DNA of 64,000 bases from the NCBI GenBank assembly GCA_026018925.1, contig JAKSZU010000009.1, positions 30,634,083-30,698,082 of the forward strand, written 5' to 3'. The first letter of the stretch is position 1; each line of letters begins with the position of its first letter. This stretch comes from Tupaia tana. Lineage: Eukaryota; Chordata; Mammalia; Scandentia; Tupaiidae. The notes beneath the pieces are model-generated. The model saw only the letters and a program-made list of their open reading frames with translations, was not told where the DNA came from and did not search any database. Positions 20,095 to 31,569 of the stretch are shown here, piece by piece. Position numbers and translations under genes: made by a program.

Positions 20095-23000
20095 ATGATA
20101 GGATCAGGTACGGAAATATCGATAATTACATTGAAAGTCAATGGATTAAATTCTCCCGTTAAGAGACATAGACTGGTTGACTGTATAAGAAAATAGAAAC
20201 CCTCTATCTGTTGCCTACAAGAAACTCACCTTATGGATAAAGACATATAGACTAAAAGTAAAGGGCTGGAAAAAGATATTCCATGTGAATGGAAATCAAA
20301 AAAGGGCTGGAGTAGCAATATTGATTTCAGACAAAATAGGCTTCAAGTCAAAGACCGTAAGAAGAAACAAGGAAGGGCATTATATTATAGTAAATGGGTA
20401 ATGCAGTAAGAAGATATAACCCTTATAAATATCTATGCACCCAACTCAGGTGCACCTAAGTATGTAAAGGAAAGACTGCTGGAGCTAAAAGGAGAGATAG
20501 AGAGAAATACTATAATTGTTAGAGATCTCAACACCCCATTATCTCCTTTAGACAGATCTTCTAGACAGAAAATAAATAGAGAGATATAGGACTTAAATGA
20601 TACTATACATCGAATGGGCTTGACAGATATCTATAGAACTTTCCACCCTACATCCACAACATATACATTTTTCTCATCTTGACATGGAACCTTTTCAAAA
20701 AGTGATCATATGTTAGGACACAAATCAAGCCTTTACAGATTTAAAGGCATAGAAGCTGTATCCAACATCTTTTCTGACCATGATGGAATTAAACTCAAGA
20801 TTAATTTCAAGAAACAACCCCGAAAATACACGAACACATGGAAACTGAACAACCTACTTCTGAATGACTTCTTCACTACTGAAGAAATTAAGGCTGAAAT
20901 AAAAAAATTATGGAAACAAATGATAATGAGTACACAAGTGTCCAGAATCTATGGGACACAGCAAAAGCAGTCATCAGAGGGAAATTCATAGCAATTAGTG
21001 CGCATAAGAAAAGGATGGAAAGATGGCAAATAGATAACTTATCATCATGCCTCAGAGAATTGGAAAAACAACAACAAGCAAACCCCCAAAATGCCAGGTG
21101 AAAAGAAATAATAAAGGTTCGAGCGTAAATAAATGAAATAGAAAATAAATGAACCATACAGAAAATAAATGAAAGCAAAAGCTGGTTCTTTGAAAAGATT
21201 AACAAGATCGACACACCATTGGCTAGAATGATCAAGAAGAAGAAAGAAACAAATGAGATTAATCAAATATATGACTAAACAGGCAATATTACTACAGACA
21301 TAGCAGAAATACAAAATACCATTAGAGGATACTATGAGCGACTATATGCCAACAAACAAGATAACTTGGAGGAGATGGACAAATTCCTGGATGTATATAA
21401 TATACCAAGATTGGATCAGGAGGACATAGAGAACCTGAATAGACCCATAAAAAGTCAGGAGATTGAATCAGTAATAAATAACCTCCCAACAAAAAAAGCC
21501 CAGGTCCAGATGGCTTCACTTCTGAATTCTACAAAACTTTTAAGGAAGAGTTAATCCCTATCCTACTAAAATTATTTCTAAAGATTCAAAAGGAAGGAAA
21601 CCTTCCAAATTCATTTTATGAAGCCTCCATCATCCTCATCTCAAAAGCAGATAAGGACATGACAAAAACGGAAAATTACAGACCAATATCATTGATGAAT
21701 ACAGATGCAAAAATTCTCAACAAGGTACTTGCAAATTGTATCCAACATCATATAACAAAGATCATTCATCACGACCAGGTAGGCTTTATACCAGGGATGC
21801 AAGGGTGGTTCAATATACGCAAGACCATAAATGTAGTACACCACATTAACAGAAAGAAAGATAAAAGCCATATGATCATCTCAACTGATGCGGAGAAAGC
21901 ATTTGACAAAATACAACATCCTTTTATGATTAAGACTCTCAGTAAAATTGGTATAGAAGGGTCATTTCTGAACACAATAAAAGCAATCTATAAAAAACCT
22001 ACAGCTAACATTATGCTGAATGGGGAAAAGCTGAAAGCTTTTCCTCTGAAAATAGGTACTAGGCAAGGCTGCCCACTTTCTCCACTGCTCTTTAATATAG
22101 TACCGGAAGTCTTAGCTATTGCAATCAGAGAAGTGAACAATATAAAAGGCACTCAAATAGGCAAAGAAGAGTTGAAAATATCTTTCTTTGCAGATGACAT
22201 GATGGTATACTTAGAAGACCCAAAGGTCTCCATGAAAAAACTTCTTGAAGTAATAAGTGAATACAGTCAAGTGGCAGGATACAAAATCAATATCCAAAAG
22301 TCTATAGCATTTCTATTTATGAACAACAAGTTGAACGAAGTAGAGCTGAAGAAAGGAATCCCTTTCACCGTAGCCACAAGATGTATAAGATACCTAGGGA
22401 TAAACCTAACTAAGAAAGTCAAAGACCTTTATAAAGAAAACTATGAAAATCTTAAAAAAGACATTGAAAGTGACATAAAAAAGTGGAAGGACATCCCATG
22501 CTCCTGGATTGGAAGAATTAACATAATCAAAATGGCAATTCTACCCAAATTAATCTACATGCTTAATGCAATTCCAATCAAAATACCAGAAATATTCTTC
22601 ACAGATCTAGAAAATATAATCATAGAATTTGTCTGGAATCATAAAAGACCTCGTATTGCAAAAGCAATCCTGCGCAAGAAGAACAGAGTAGGAGGCATAT
22701 CACTCCCTGATCCCAAGATATACTATAAAGCTGTGGTCATCAAAACAGCATGGTATTGGCATAAAAACAGACAAGTGGACCAATGGAATAGAATAGAGAC
22801 CCCAGAAATAACCCCCAAAGCTTACAGGCAACTTATTTTTGACAAAGGATATCAGTCAATCCATTGGGAAAAGGATAACCTCTTTAGTAAATGGTGCTGG
22901 AAAATCTGGGTATCCACCTGCAAAAAGATGAAACTGAACCCCCATCTCTCACCATTAACAACAATCAACTCAAAATGGATCAAAGATCTGAACCTAAGAC

Positions 23001-23984
23001 CTCAAACAATAAAACTACTAGTGGAAAATGCTGGGGAAACTCTGGGAGACATTGGAGTAGGCAAAGACTTCCTAAATAAAACTCCCAAAGCACAGGCAAT
23101 AATCCCTAAAATAGACAAGTGGGACTATATTAGACTAAGAAGTTTCTGCACTGCAAAGGACACAGTATCAAGTGTGAACCAATAACCCTCAGAATGTGAA
23201 AATATTTTTGTTAAATATGCCTCAGACAAGGGACTGATAACCAGAATACACAGGGAACTCAAGTGCCTTATGCAAAAAAAAAAAAAAAATGATAAACTCA
23301 ATTAAAAGATGGGAAAATGCGCTGAACAAAAATCTCTCTAAGGAAGACATATGAACAACCAAAAAGCATATGAGGAAATGCTCAACATCCTTCATCATAA
23401 GGGAGATGCAGATAAAAACCACAATGAGATTCCACCTAACCCCTGTCAGAATGGCAAAGATTAAGAATATATAAAATGATAAATGTTGGCGGGGATGTGG
23501 TGGAAAGGGAACCCTCTTACACTGTTGGTGGGAATGTAAACTAGTTCAACCACTGTGGAGAACAATATGGAGGTTCCTCAAAGATCTACAAATAGAACTA
23601 CCATTTGATCCAGCAATCCCACTTCTGGGTATTTACCCGAAAGACAGGAGAATGCTCAGTCAGAAAAGTGCTTGCACATCAATGTTTATTGCAGCATTAT
23701 TCACTATTGCCAAGACATGGAACCAACCTAAATGTCCACAAACTGATAAATGGATTTGAAAAGTGTGGTATATATACTCTATGGAATACTACTCAGCCAT
23801 AAAAAATAACAAGGCCCTGGCATTTGATAGAAAGTGGTCAGATATGGAGGATCTATTGCTGAGTGAAGTCAGCCAGGCTATGAAAGAAAGATATTGTATG
23901 TATCCACTCAATATATACCGACTATCCGCACTCTATGGTAGAGAGCGAAAAATTGGAGGACATAAAAGCAGTGAAGGTACTTAA
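20095..23984 (+). pseudogene. L1-B ORF2, disabled endonuclease/reverse transcriptase
   Basis: Begins at ATG 20095 with IITLKVNGLNSPVKRHRL, the endonuclease start. The usual active-site Asn (residue 14 in human L1) is Lys here, and an in-frame TAG follows at 20194-20196. Further stops occur through 20200-20650. At about 21502 one C is missing in the segment that should read PGPDG, shifting frame. RT then runs open from 21659 to 23185 (508 codons) with [46 protein letters not shown] and the catalytic FADD at 22187-22198. A CAA-to-TAA type change stops it at 23183-23185. The C-terminal Cys-rich part continues out of one frame to about 23984. Two or more independent lesions make revival unlikely. 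Confidence 0.92.
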
Positions 23985-24209
23985 CAGTGTGGAATGGGGG
24001 GCGGTGAGGAGAAGAGGATAGAGAAAGATAGCAAGAGAACAATAGAGAGGTAGGACGTTAGTGAGAAACAGATATGGCTTATTACCTGTTGGTGATGACA
24101 TGTATAGTATTCTCAACTGGATTGGTCTGAGAAGTATTTTATGATGGGTAAAGTCTTTTTACAAGCAAAATGAGAAATAGTGATCGACTGTTTTAAAAAA
24201 TAATTAAAA

Positions 24210-24378
24210 TAATAATAATAATGATGGGAAAAAACATAGAAAAGTTATTGAATGATGAAGTGGGGAGATTAATGTCTCTGTATTGACTGACATGCATGGC
24301 ATTCCCTTTTGAAAAAGCAATGTAATACACTGTAAAATTATATGTAAACCAATGTAATATAAAGAAGATTATGATGAT
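24210..24378 (+). other. Extra sequence between the L1-B 3' UTR and the final A-tail
   Basis: Other L1 tails here end right after a 'gtgattaaatgtat...aaataaaa' motif. L1-B reaches the matching point near 24195, has an A-rich stretch, then about 150 bp of unlike sequence and a second A-tail just before the TSD. It could be a 3' transduction or a subfamily-specific 3' UTR end. Confidence 0.45.
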
Positions 24379-24403
24379 AAAAAAAAAGAAATCACATGTA
24401 ATT

Positions 24404-25055
24404 CTTATTTTGCTTGTCTAAAGACAGGCTACTTTCTTACTCTGTCTTCTTTCAGAAATTTTAATTTACCTTTTTTTTTTTGCAGTTTAAATATGATATG
24501 TTAATTGTAGTTATGTGTGTGTGTGTGTGTGTGTCTGTGTGTCTGTGTTTGTGTGTGTATGTGTTTGCATTTCTCTTGTTTGATGTTCTTTGAACTTTTT
24601 ATATCTGTCGTTTGGTGTCTGACATTAATTTGAAGGAAATTCTCAGTCATTACAACTTCAAATATTTGTTTCTTTCTCTTCCTTCTTGTATTCCCATGAT
24701 GTATATGATAAATCTTTTGTACTTGTCCTTAAGTTCTTAGATAGTCTATTCTTTTTATAAAAATTTTATTTTTGACCATTATTTCTTTCTCTTTGCATTT
24801 CAGTTTGGAAGGTTTCTATTGAGATAATTGTCAAACTCAGATATTCTTTCCTCAACTGTGTTCAGTCTACTAATGACCTTATTGAAAGATTTTTTTTTTT
24901 TAATTTCTCTCAGTGTTTTCCTTCTCTAGCATTTCTTTTTGTTCTTTCTTAGAATTTCTATTTTTTACATATATTGCCCATCTGTTCTTGCATTCTCTCT
25001 ACTTATCCATTAGAGACCTTAACATGTTAATCATTATTTTCATAAATTACTAATC
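24404..25055 (-). mobile_element. Old L1 (antisense), part 2
   Basis: Continuation of the element at 16266-18516 beyond L1-B: 'tttgatgttctttgaacttt', 'gaaattctcagtcattacaa', 'cttcaaatatttgtttcttt' and 'attcccatgatgtatatg' are antisense landmarks near ORF1 of older L1. Confidence 0.75.
24511..24564. repeat. (TG)n microsatellite
   Basis: Imperfect TG run with TC interruptions inside the old L1. Confidence 0.9.
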
Positions 25056-25059
25056 AGAT

Positions 25060-25700
25060 AATTTCAATTGATCCAGCAATTTCACTCCTAGATATCTATT
25101 CAAGAGAAATGAAAACATGCCCACAAAAAGACTTGTAGATGAATCTTCATAGCCGTTTATTCACAAGAGGCAAAAGCTAGAACCTAGCAAGTTCCCAACA
25201 ACATGTGAAGAAATAAAGGGTGATATACTCATATTATTGAATATTATTTAAAAATCAAAAGATATATCTGGCAATATAAAATGGGACAGAAAGTTCAGGA
25301 AAAGAACACAAGCATACTTGTAGAAATATAAATTATTATAATTTCTTGAGAAATGAGCAATAAAGTTCAATTTGAGTAAAATTTAAAAAGTGCATCTTCA
25401 TTCACGTCCTTTAAAATGTATATAAGAAAATATTTACAAGGATACTTAAGATAGCACTGTTTGTAACAGAAGCTGGAAGCTATTTAAATGTCCATGAACA
25501 GAGGATTAGATGAATCATGGTAGATTGGTGAATTATATCTCATTATTTTATGGGTTGAAGTAAAAAACTTACTGAATGAAAAATGTTGCAGTTACGTATG
25601 CAAATTATATTAGTTGTACACATTTTAAATTTCGTAAGACTATTCTGTAACTAGTTTTATGGACATAAATATATGTAATATATATGTAAAAACTTGGGTA
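25060..25700 (+). mobile_element. Old L1 3' ends, two overlapping-type fragments
   Basis: 25066-25265 ('gatccagcaatttcactcct', 'agatgaatcttcatagccg', 'tattgaatattatttaaaaa') and 25455-25600 ('gcactgtttgtaacagaagc', 'aatgtccatgaacagaggat') both match the end of ORF2 of old L1 in the plus direction. They cover the same part of L1, so two separate copies sit next to each other. Confidence 0.65.
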
Positions 25701-25959
25701 AAAATACACCTAGAATTTAAATAAATGATTGCTTCTACTCTAAGAGGAACAATATAAAAATCTTAAATACAAAGAATCTCCTTTTTTAAAAAAATATTTT
25801 CCAGATATTTATACTCATAGGCATTTACTACATTATCCTCTATAATTTGTTTTTATTTTTTCACAATAGAAAAGGGAAGAAATAAAGATATTATAGCTAG
25901 CTATAGCATTTCAAAAAGAGGAAAAAACATGTGCAAAAGTGATGAAGCACAATTTGGAA

Positions 25960-26170
25960 ACTGTAAGAAGTTTTAAGGCTGGGTGAAGGGATATAAGCGT
26001 TGAATCACAGGTAAAGGGTAGACCATGAAGGGCATCGTATGCCATGCTGAGGGCACATCGGTTTTTTCTTTGAGTGAGGCATCACTGAAGGCCATGAAGA
26101 GCGGAAGTTACATGAATGCATACATGTGGTAAAGGCATATTTTAGTGTTACGGTGTTAGGGATGTGAAAA
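25960..26170 (+). repeat. Ancient interspersed repeat R1 (unassigned)
   Basis: 'aaggctgggtgaagggatat', 'agaccatgaagggcatcgta' and 'tgccatgctgagggc' belong to an old mammal-wide repeat also seen at about 30480-30950, 41755-42870, 54240-54650 and 58010-58400. I recognise the layout but not the name. Confidence 0.5.
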
Positions 26171-26559
26171 GGAGAAGGCCTCAGATAAAGAGAAGAGGTA
26201 ACATAAGTAAATTATTTTTCACAAATAATAGTAAATACCAAAGCTAAGTTTTGTTGGCATGCAAGCTATGTGAGGGCAAGAACCCTTTATTTTGCTTAGT
26301 ATGTGCCTCAGAGTGGTATAGTATGAATAGTAATAATAGCTTACTGCTGGAAAAGGTCATGGTTGGACTTTCATTGTGGGAAGTTCTGTTTCAGAGACAT
26401 GATTTTCTAGGTGGTAAGTTAAGTCTGTGTAGTTCAAGATACATGGTAGATACATCCGGAATTTTAATTTGCTGTCTGACAAGCTAAATGTGTACCTGCT
26501 TGATTGGATTTATTGTGGCCAATGCAGTTAAAAAGACAGTACTTAACATTATAACATCA

Positions 26560-26814
26560 GGAACCAACAGACGGTGTAATTGCTATGTCGCAGGACTCCC
26601 ATGTAGTTGTCGGCGGTTCGAGTCCAGATCCAGTGGCTTAAACTCACACTGGGCACGTGTGCATGCATGTCCATGATCCCGAGAAGAGAATGGAGGAGAA
26701 GGGATTGCTGCGTGGTCATCCCCCCTGGAGGGTGATTTCTTGCTTTCTGTCCCTCTGTCTCTCTCAGTCTTTCTGGGGAGCGCACGCACCCTATAGCAAA
26801 AATCTCTCAAAAAA
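26560..26814 (+). repeat. CYN-like SINE
   Basis: Head 'gaaccaacagacggtgtaat', B box 'cggttcgagtcc' intact, CT-rich block at 26730-26775, 'ccctatagca', A-rich tail. Imperfect TSD 'ttataacatcag' / 'ttacaatatcag'. Confidence 0.94.
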
Positions 26815-27078
26815 TTACAATATCAGATCATTTATTGAATTAATGAATTTATACTTGGACAAATATTAGAGCCAAATTGATAATCATAACAGTCTGCCTT
26901 GGTCTATGAATTGAAATACTCGAAAACTTACTGGGTAAACACTAAGAAATGATGATTAATTCATGTCTAGAAAGATGTAGACGTTCAGTGCTGGGAGACT
27001 GGGGCTAAAAAATTCCAAATTTATTCTATTCTCATTCATGTTATATTTGTTCCACATGATTCTAAGATTTTTTAAATC

Positions 27079-27323
27079 TTTTTTTTAAAGCTTTGCTGTA
27101 GGGCTTATGCGTTTGCTGCAGAGAGAGAGAGAAGGAAAATGAGAAATCACTCCCCAGGGATGATGGCCACACTGCAATCCCTTCTCCTCCATTCCCCTCT
27201 TGGGAGTTTGGGCATGCACACACATGTGCCTGGCATGGTTTTTAAACTATTGAATTAAGGACTCAAAACACAGTCAGTCATCTGAGATCCAGCTACCCTA
27301 ACCCTCATGCCACCTACTGGATC
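27079..27323 (-). repeat. Diverged CYN-like SINE
   Basis: T-run, 'gctgtagggcttatgcgttt', GA-rich block, 'tttgggcatgcacacac' and head end 'cacctactggatcc'. Older than its neighbours by divergence. Confidence 0.85.
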
Positions 27324-27339
27324 CATTTAAATCTATCTT

Positions 27340-27388
27340 TCAAAATAGAAAAAAAAAACAAAAAAACAAAAAAAAACCAAAAAAACCT
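27340..27388. repeat. A-rich low-complexity run
   Basis: A-runs interrupted by single C's. No adjacent element explains it with certainty. Confidence 0.8.
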
Positions 27389-27719
27389 CCCTTAGTGAAA
27401 TTTGTAATTGATTTACATAGATATGGTTTGGAGCCAGTTTGCACTAAGATAAGTTTCAATAAATATTGGGAAACTGATGAGTTTATTTCTTCTGTAAACT
27501 GATCAATTAGTGTTTGTTTGGTTTGGGGATAGACTCTGAAGATTGACATATAAAATCTGAGACACAGTACCTGTTTCTGTTACTTAATTTCTTGACACCT
27601 TTAAAACCAGAATAACCATTCTTAACTTGCAAGGTCATTGTGTGCTTTGATTTACATACATACATATGAATGTCTATAAATATAAGTATGGGTATCTATG
27701 CATACATAAATAAGAAGAT

Positions 27720-27834
27720 CTTCAAAAAGTTCATAGAAAATGTACATTATGAAAAATTTACTTATGATGTCGAAATCTTTTTGCACCAAAAATGATTTGT
27801 GCTTTAATTCCACTTTTCCACAAACTATTTGAAG
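27720..27834. mobile_element. Short inverted-repeat element (MITE-like)
   Basis: 'cttcaaaaagttcatagaaa' at 27720-27739 is nearly the reverse complement of 'ttttccacaaactatttgaag' (27814-27834). The interior lacks any frame. About 115 bp with imperfect terminal inverted repeats of roughly 22 bp suggests an internally deleted DNA transposon. Family not assigned. Confidence 0.6.
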
Positions 27835-28544
27835 TTTCCTTGTATATATGTATATTTGTGTGTTTGTATATAATATATATGTATGCTTGATATATAGGAG
27901 GCCTCTAGTGAATGTTTATTCTTTTCTCTTTCGACCCCCATGAGAAGTTGGCAGATGCTTGAGTTGAAACATTCAAACAGGTGATTTCTCTGTGCAGAAA
28001 AAATTTTTAAATGAGATAAAAAAGTCATAATCCAACTACCCAAATATAGCTATATAAACTGTTTAATGTGTCTTTTCTTTTCCATATTAAACAAAATGTG
28101 TGAATCTATGCATGCAGATGTGACATAGGTCACATTGTGCATACTATTTTATTGCCTGCTTTGTTTTACTTAATTATCTATTGTTCATACATTTTCAAAT
28201 TGTTCATACATTTTCATATTGTTAAATATTCTTTTTCATTAGGTAAATCACTTCTCATTCTGTTATAGACCTTTTGCATACTATCTTATGCTCCATTGTT
28301 TCACAATATTAATATATATTTTTCACTTTTTAATATTCCCTTTATATAACCACCATTCAATTTGCTCTTATTTTACTAAATGAACTTTCCCATGGAAGAA
28401 AAAAATGTTCTGTGACTATGTTCTTCTCTAATATTAATATCTGTATTGAATACATTTTATGTGAACATATTACATTTAAATTGTGGAGTGCCTCTGGCCA
28501 CATTCATAAAACTAGTATTTAATATTAATAATTTGGATAGGGTA

Positions 28545-28762
28545 TTTAATTTAATTCTAATAAATATTATCTGTTGTTGATTACCTACTATATGCTAGGT
28601 TGTGTACTAAATGCTTATATGGATTTAATCCTTACAACCATCCTAAACATACTATTTGTCTACCTATGAGGAAACTATGGTCATGAAGTCAAATAACTTA
28701 GTAAAGGTCACAGAGCTAGTAAGCAATATATAAATTAGAATGAGGATCCCAATGTAGGTGTC
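28545..28762 (+). repeat. MIR element
   Basis: 'acctactatatgctaggttg', 'tggatttaatccttacaacc', 'atgaggaaactatgg', 'aaaggtcacagagctagtaa' are the MIR core in order. Confidence 0.85.
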
Positions 28763-28769
28763 CTGTAAT

Positions 28770-29005
28770 TTTTTTCTTTAAGTTTATTTCTTAAGAGAGA
28801 GAAAGAGAGGAAAGCACCCTCAACAGAGTCACATCGTGCAGCAACCCTCTCTCCCAACCAACTCTATCATTCCAGATGGATCATGAGTATACATGTGCCT
28901 GGCCTGGTGCACTCAGGTTGATCCAGAACCTGAGTCCCCAGTCTTCTATATGGCTTCCAGTATTACAGAGTGGTACTCTACTATCTGTACCACTGCCTCT
29001 GGGCC
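28770..29005 (-). repeat. Second SINE family, old copy
   Basis: GA-rich block at 28793-28818, then 'gttgatccagaacctgagt', 'tatatggcttccagtattac', ending 'tgtaccactgcctctgggcc'. Matches 16888-17108 by eye. Confidence 0.6.
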
Positions 29006-30394
29006 TGCCTGTGTTCTCAATGATTATTCTACATGAGATGCTGCTTAACTTAGTGAAAAAGAAATCAGAAAATACATGTGCAACTGAGAGTTGACAAATT
29101 TCACCATTTCTTCATGTTCCCCCTCCTTCAGAGCCACACATATCCCACCTTTCAGCACTTGCTATGTTGCAATCATGCTCTCAAATGGTAGCAAACTCCA
29201 GGTGGATTTCTCATTTCACTGTTGTATGTGTTTGCTGTGTGAGTACATGGGTGACTCTGAGCTCTGACATTTTTTATTTTCGGAGGGTATCTAAAGCCTA
29301 GATTCTTTATATCAAATGTTCTTATTTTAAACATGAAGCAAATTCTGAAAAGATACGTACAAATGAAGGGTTCGTACATCATTTCCTCTTCCCCCACAGG
29401 CTTTTCATTTCAGAGTTGCTTACTTTTTATTTACAAGTGTCTTGTCACGACATGGTTTCTAAAGCTGCAACCTAAGTGATTTTCCTCTTACCTCTCAGCT
29501 GGCTACCCTCTCCCCCATGTCCTCTCTTTCAGTTAATGATGTGTGAATGAACACTTCAATTTGCTGGCGAAGATCACTGTTTAAAGTAATCCTATGGTTA
29601 ATCTTTTTGTCAAGACAGAATCCAGTAATGAAAATAATCACTCTCAAATTGATGTTTTTGAAATTTGTATTTTTTTTTGTATATTCTTGTCTTAAAACAG
29701 CTCCACCTGCAGTTAGTGTTTGAAGGTCCAGCTGTCAAACATAGAAAGACAAAGACAAGCAGGAAATCGAGGTTAATGCATTTATGTCTGAACATTTCTG
29801 TAAGGGAATGAGTTGCTCATATTGGCATTCCTTCTAGCCACATCACTGAAGGGCAAGTATGTTTATGAATATTCTTCTGGCACTGGAGGGAGATAGAATT
29901 GTGTCTGACTTCCAAAGTGAGTCTAAAATCAGCTCTCTTATAGTGAAAGCAATGGTTTGTTTTCTTTGAGTGTAAAATATGTTTTCTAAGCTACCTTTGC
30001 TTTCCAGATCCTAAGAAAGGGAGGCATGAATCCTCTATATAAAATGTGAGGGAGGGAAAATAATATATCCCTGTACCTATTCTTTCCACATCATTGTATT
30101 TGGCTAATTTTGATAGCAGCTGGTTGAAGTCAGCCTTGTTGTCATCAAGGAAGTTAGGCAAATTTTCCAAGGTCATTCAACTAGTGAGTGGCAAAGATAG
30201 AAGTCTATGAGAGAATAAAAATGCATAACAATAACAGTACTAGCAAATTATTGAGAGCTAACCATGCATTAGACACTAGTAGCATTTTTAAAAAAGATAA
30301 AACACAGGTGATGAAATTAGAGTTAAAAAGTAAGCTCAACCAATGGAATATAAGCAATGGCTAAGAATTCTCTCTCCCTAATAATAATGATAAA
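29006..30394. other. Unassigned intergenic DNA
   Basis: No gene. A short stretch at 30150-30205 ('ccaaggtcattcaactagtg') looks like the end of a MIR or L2, too short to be sure. Confidence 0.45.
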
Positions 30395-30480
30395 TGTTAA
30401 AATCAATTTAGTACTTACTAGGTGCCAGGCTCTGGATAAAGTATTTTACATTCATTATCTCATTGAATCCTCACAGCAAT
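30395..30480 (+). repeat. MIR core fragment
   Basis: 'agtacttactaggtgccagg', 'ttcattatctcattgaatcc', 'tcacagcaatactttgaagg' match MIR. Confidence 0.7.
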
Positions 30481-30955
30481 ACTTTGAAGGGGCTTATAGT
30501 CTAGTGGGAGAAGCAGACAATAATCAAATAATCTCATAAATAATTAAAATTGCAACTGTGATAAGTCTTAAAAGTGGCTACAAGAACATATAATTAGGGG
30601 ATTGTCCTAGTCATAAAGATCAAGGAAGACTTCCCAGAGGGAGTGATCAGGAATAAGGAAATAGCACGTGCAAACACTTGTAGGGAGAGAAGCGTGAGGC
30701 TTGTGGAACACTGCGAGAATTGACCAACGTGGCAGCAGCAGAAAGTATAAGCATGAGCAGGATGCACACTGACTCTGGAGCGTTAGGGAAGGACCAGATC
30801 ATGAGGTAAACATGTTAAGGATTTTAGGCCGTAGAAGTAGGCAAAATATTTTAAAGAGGAGGATGATCCATCCGGATGCATGTTTCAAAGTGATCATTTT
30901 GGATGATTGGAAAGCACATTAGAGAAGAAAGTGAATGGAGGAAGTCTAGTTAGAA
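30481..30955 (+). repeat. Ancient repeat R1 copy
   Basis: Same unassigned repeat as at 25960 and 41755: 'agtctagtgggagaagcaga', 'aggaagacttcccagaggga', 'tgcaaacacttgtaggg', 'aaggattttaggccgtag'. Confidence 0.55.
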
Positions 30956-31124
30956 GATAATTGTGTTGATTCTGGCAAAAAAAAAAAAAAAATGATCATG
31001 ACAGTTCGAACCAGCTGATTGTGGTGGATTTGGGGTAGATTTGGTTGCATCAAGAGATATTTTATCGATTATAAGAAGCAGGTCTTGGTGATATATCCAT
31101 TTTGGAGAACCAGTGTTAGTCATT

Positions 31125-31567
31125 AGCCCACAATAGACTGAATAATATTTCTCTAAATTCGTAGGCCAAAGTCTTAACCCCTGATGTGACTGCATTTAGA
31201 GATAAGACCATTAAGGAAGCAATTAATGTTAAATGAAGTCATAAGGTTAGGACACTAACATAAAATAGGACTGGAGTCTTTATAAGAAGAGAAAGAGGCA
31301 CTAAGAATGCTCACACACTGAAAAAATTTAAAAGACCACATTTAAGACTCGGAGAGAAGCCAGTCATCTTCAATTCAAGGAGAAAGGCCTTAGGAGAACC
31401 GAAGCCACTGGCACCTTGATATCAGACTGCCAGCTTTCAGAACTGAAATTTCCTGTTGTGTAAGCCACCAGTCTATGACATTCAGTTATGAAAACACTCC
31501 TAGGTTTCTGTTTTGAACAACTGGTTAGTTGTATGATAGTGGCAGTTGCTAAAATGAGACACACTAG
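31125..31567 (+). mobile_element. MLT1-type MaLR LTR
   Basis: Landmarks in order: 'gatgtgactgcatttagaga', 'aatgttaaatgaagtcataa', 'ggactggagtctttataaga', 'ggcaccttgatatcagactg', 'cagaactgaaatttcctg' and 'gttgtgtaagccaccagtct'. This is an ancient LTR of the MaLR group. No internal region is recognised and there is no open frame. Confidence 0.85.
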
Positions 31568-31569
31568 AA

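Larger units (their letters stand above)
18534..24386 (+). mobile_element. L1-B: near full-length L1
   Basis: 5.85-kb LINE-1 flanked by a perfect 17-bp TSD 'agaaatcacatgtaatt' (18517-18533 and 24387-24403). Order: GC-rich 5' UTR (18534-19068), ORF1 (19069-20037), ORF2 (20095 to about 23984), a purine-rich then T-rich 3' UTR, A-rich stretch near 24195-24225, about 150 bp more, and a final A-tail at 24379-24386. It inserted into the old antisense L1. ORF1 is open but ORF2 is broken, so it cannot mobilise itself. Confidence 0.97.

Noticed and set aside
21659-23185. 508-codon frame as an active gene
   Set aside because: It is the RT portion of L1-B ORF2. The endonuclease part upstream is stopped and frame-shifted and a stop truncates the C-terminus.
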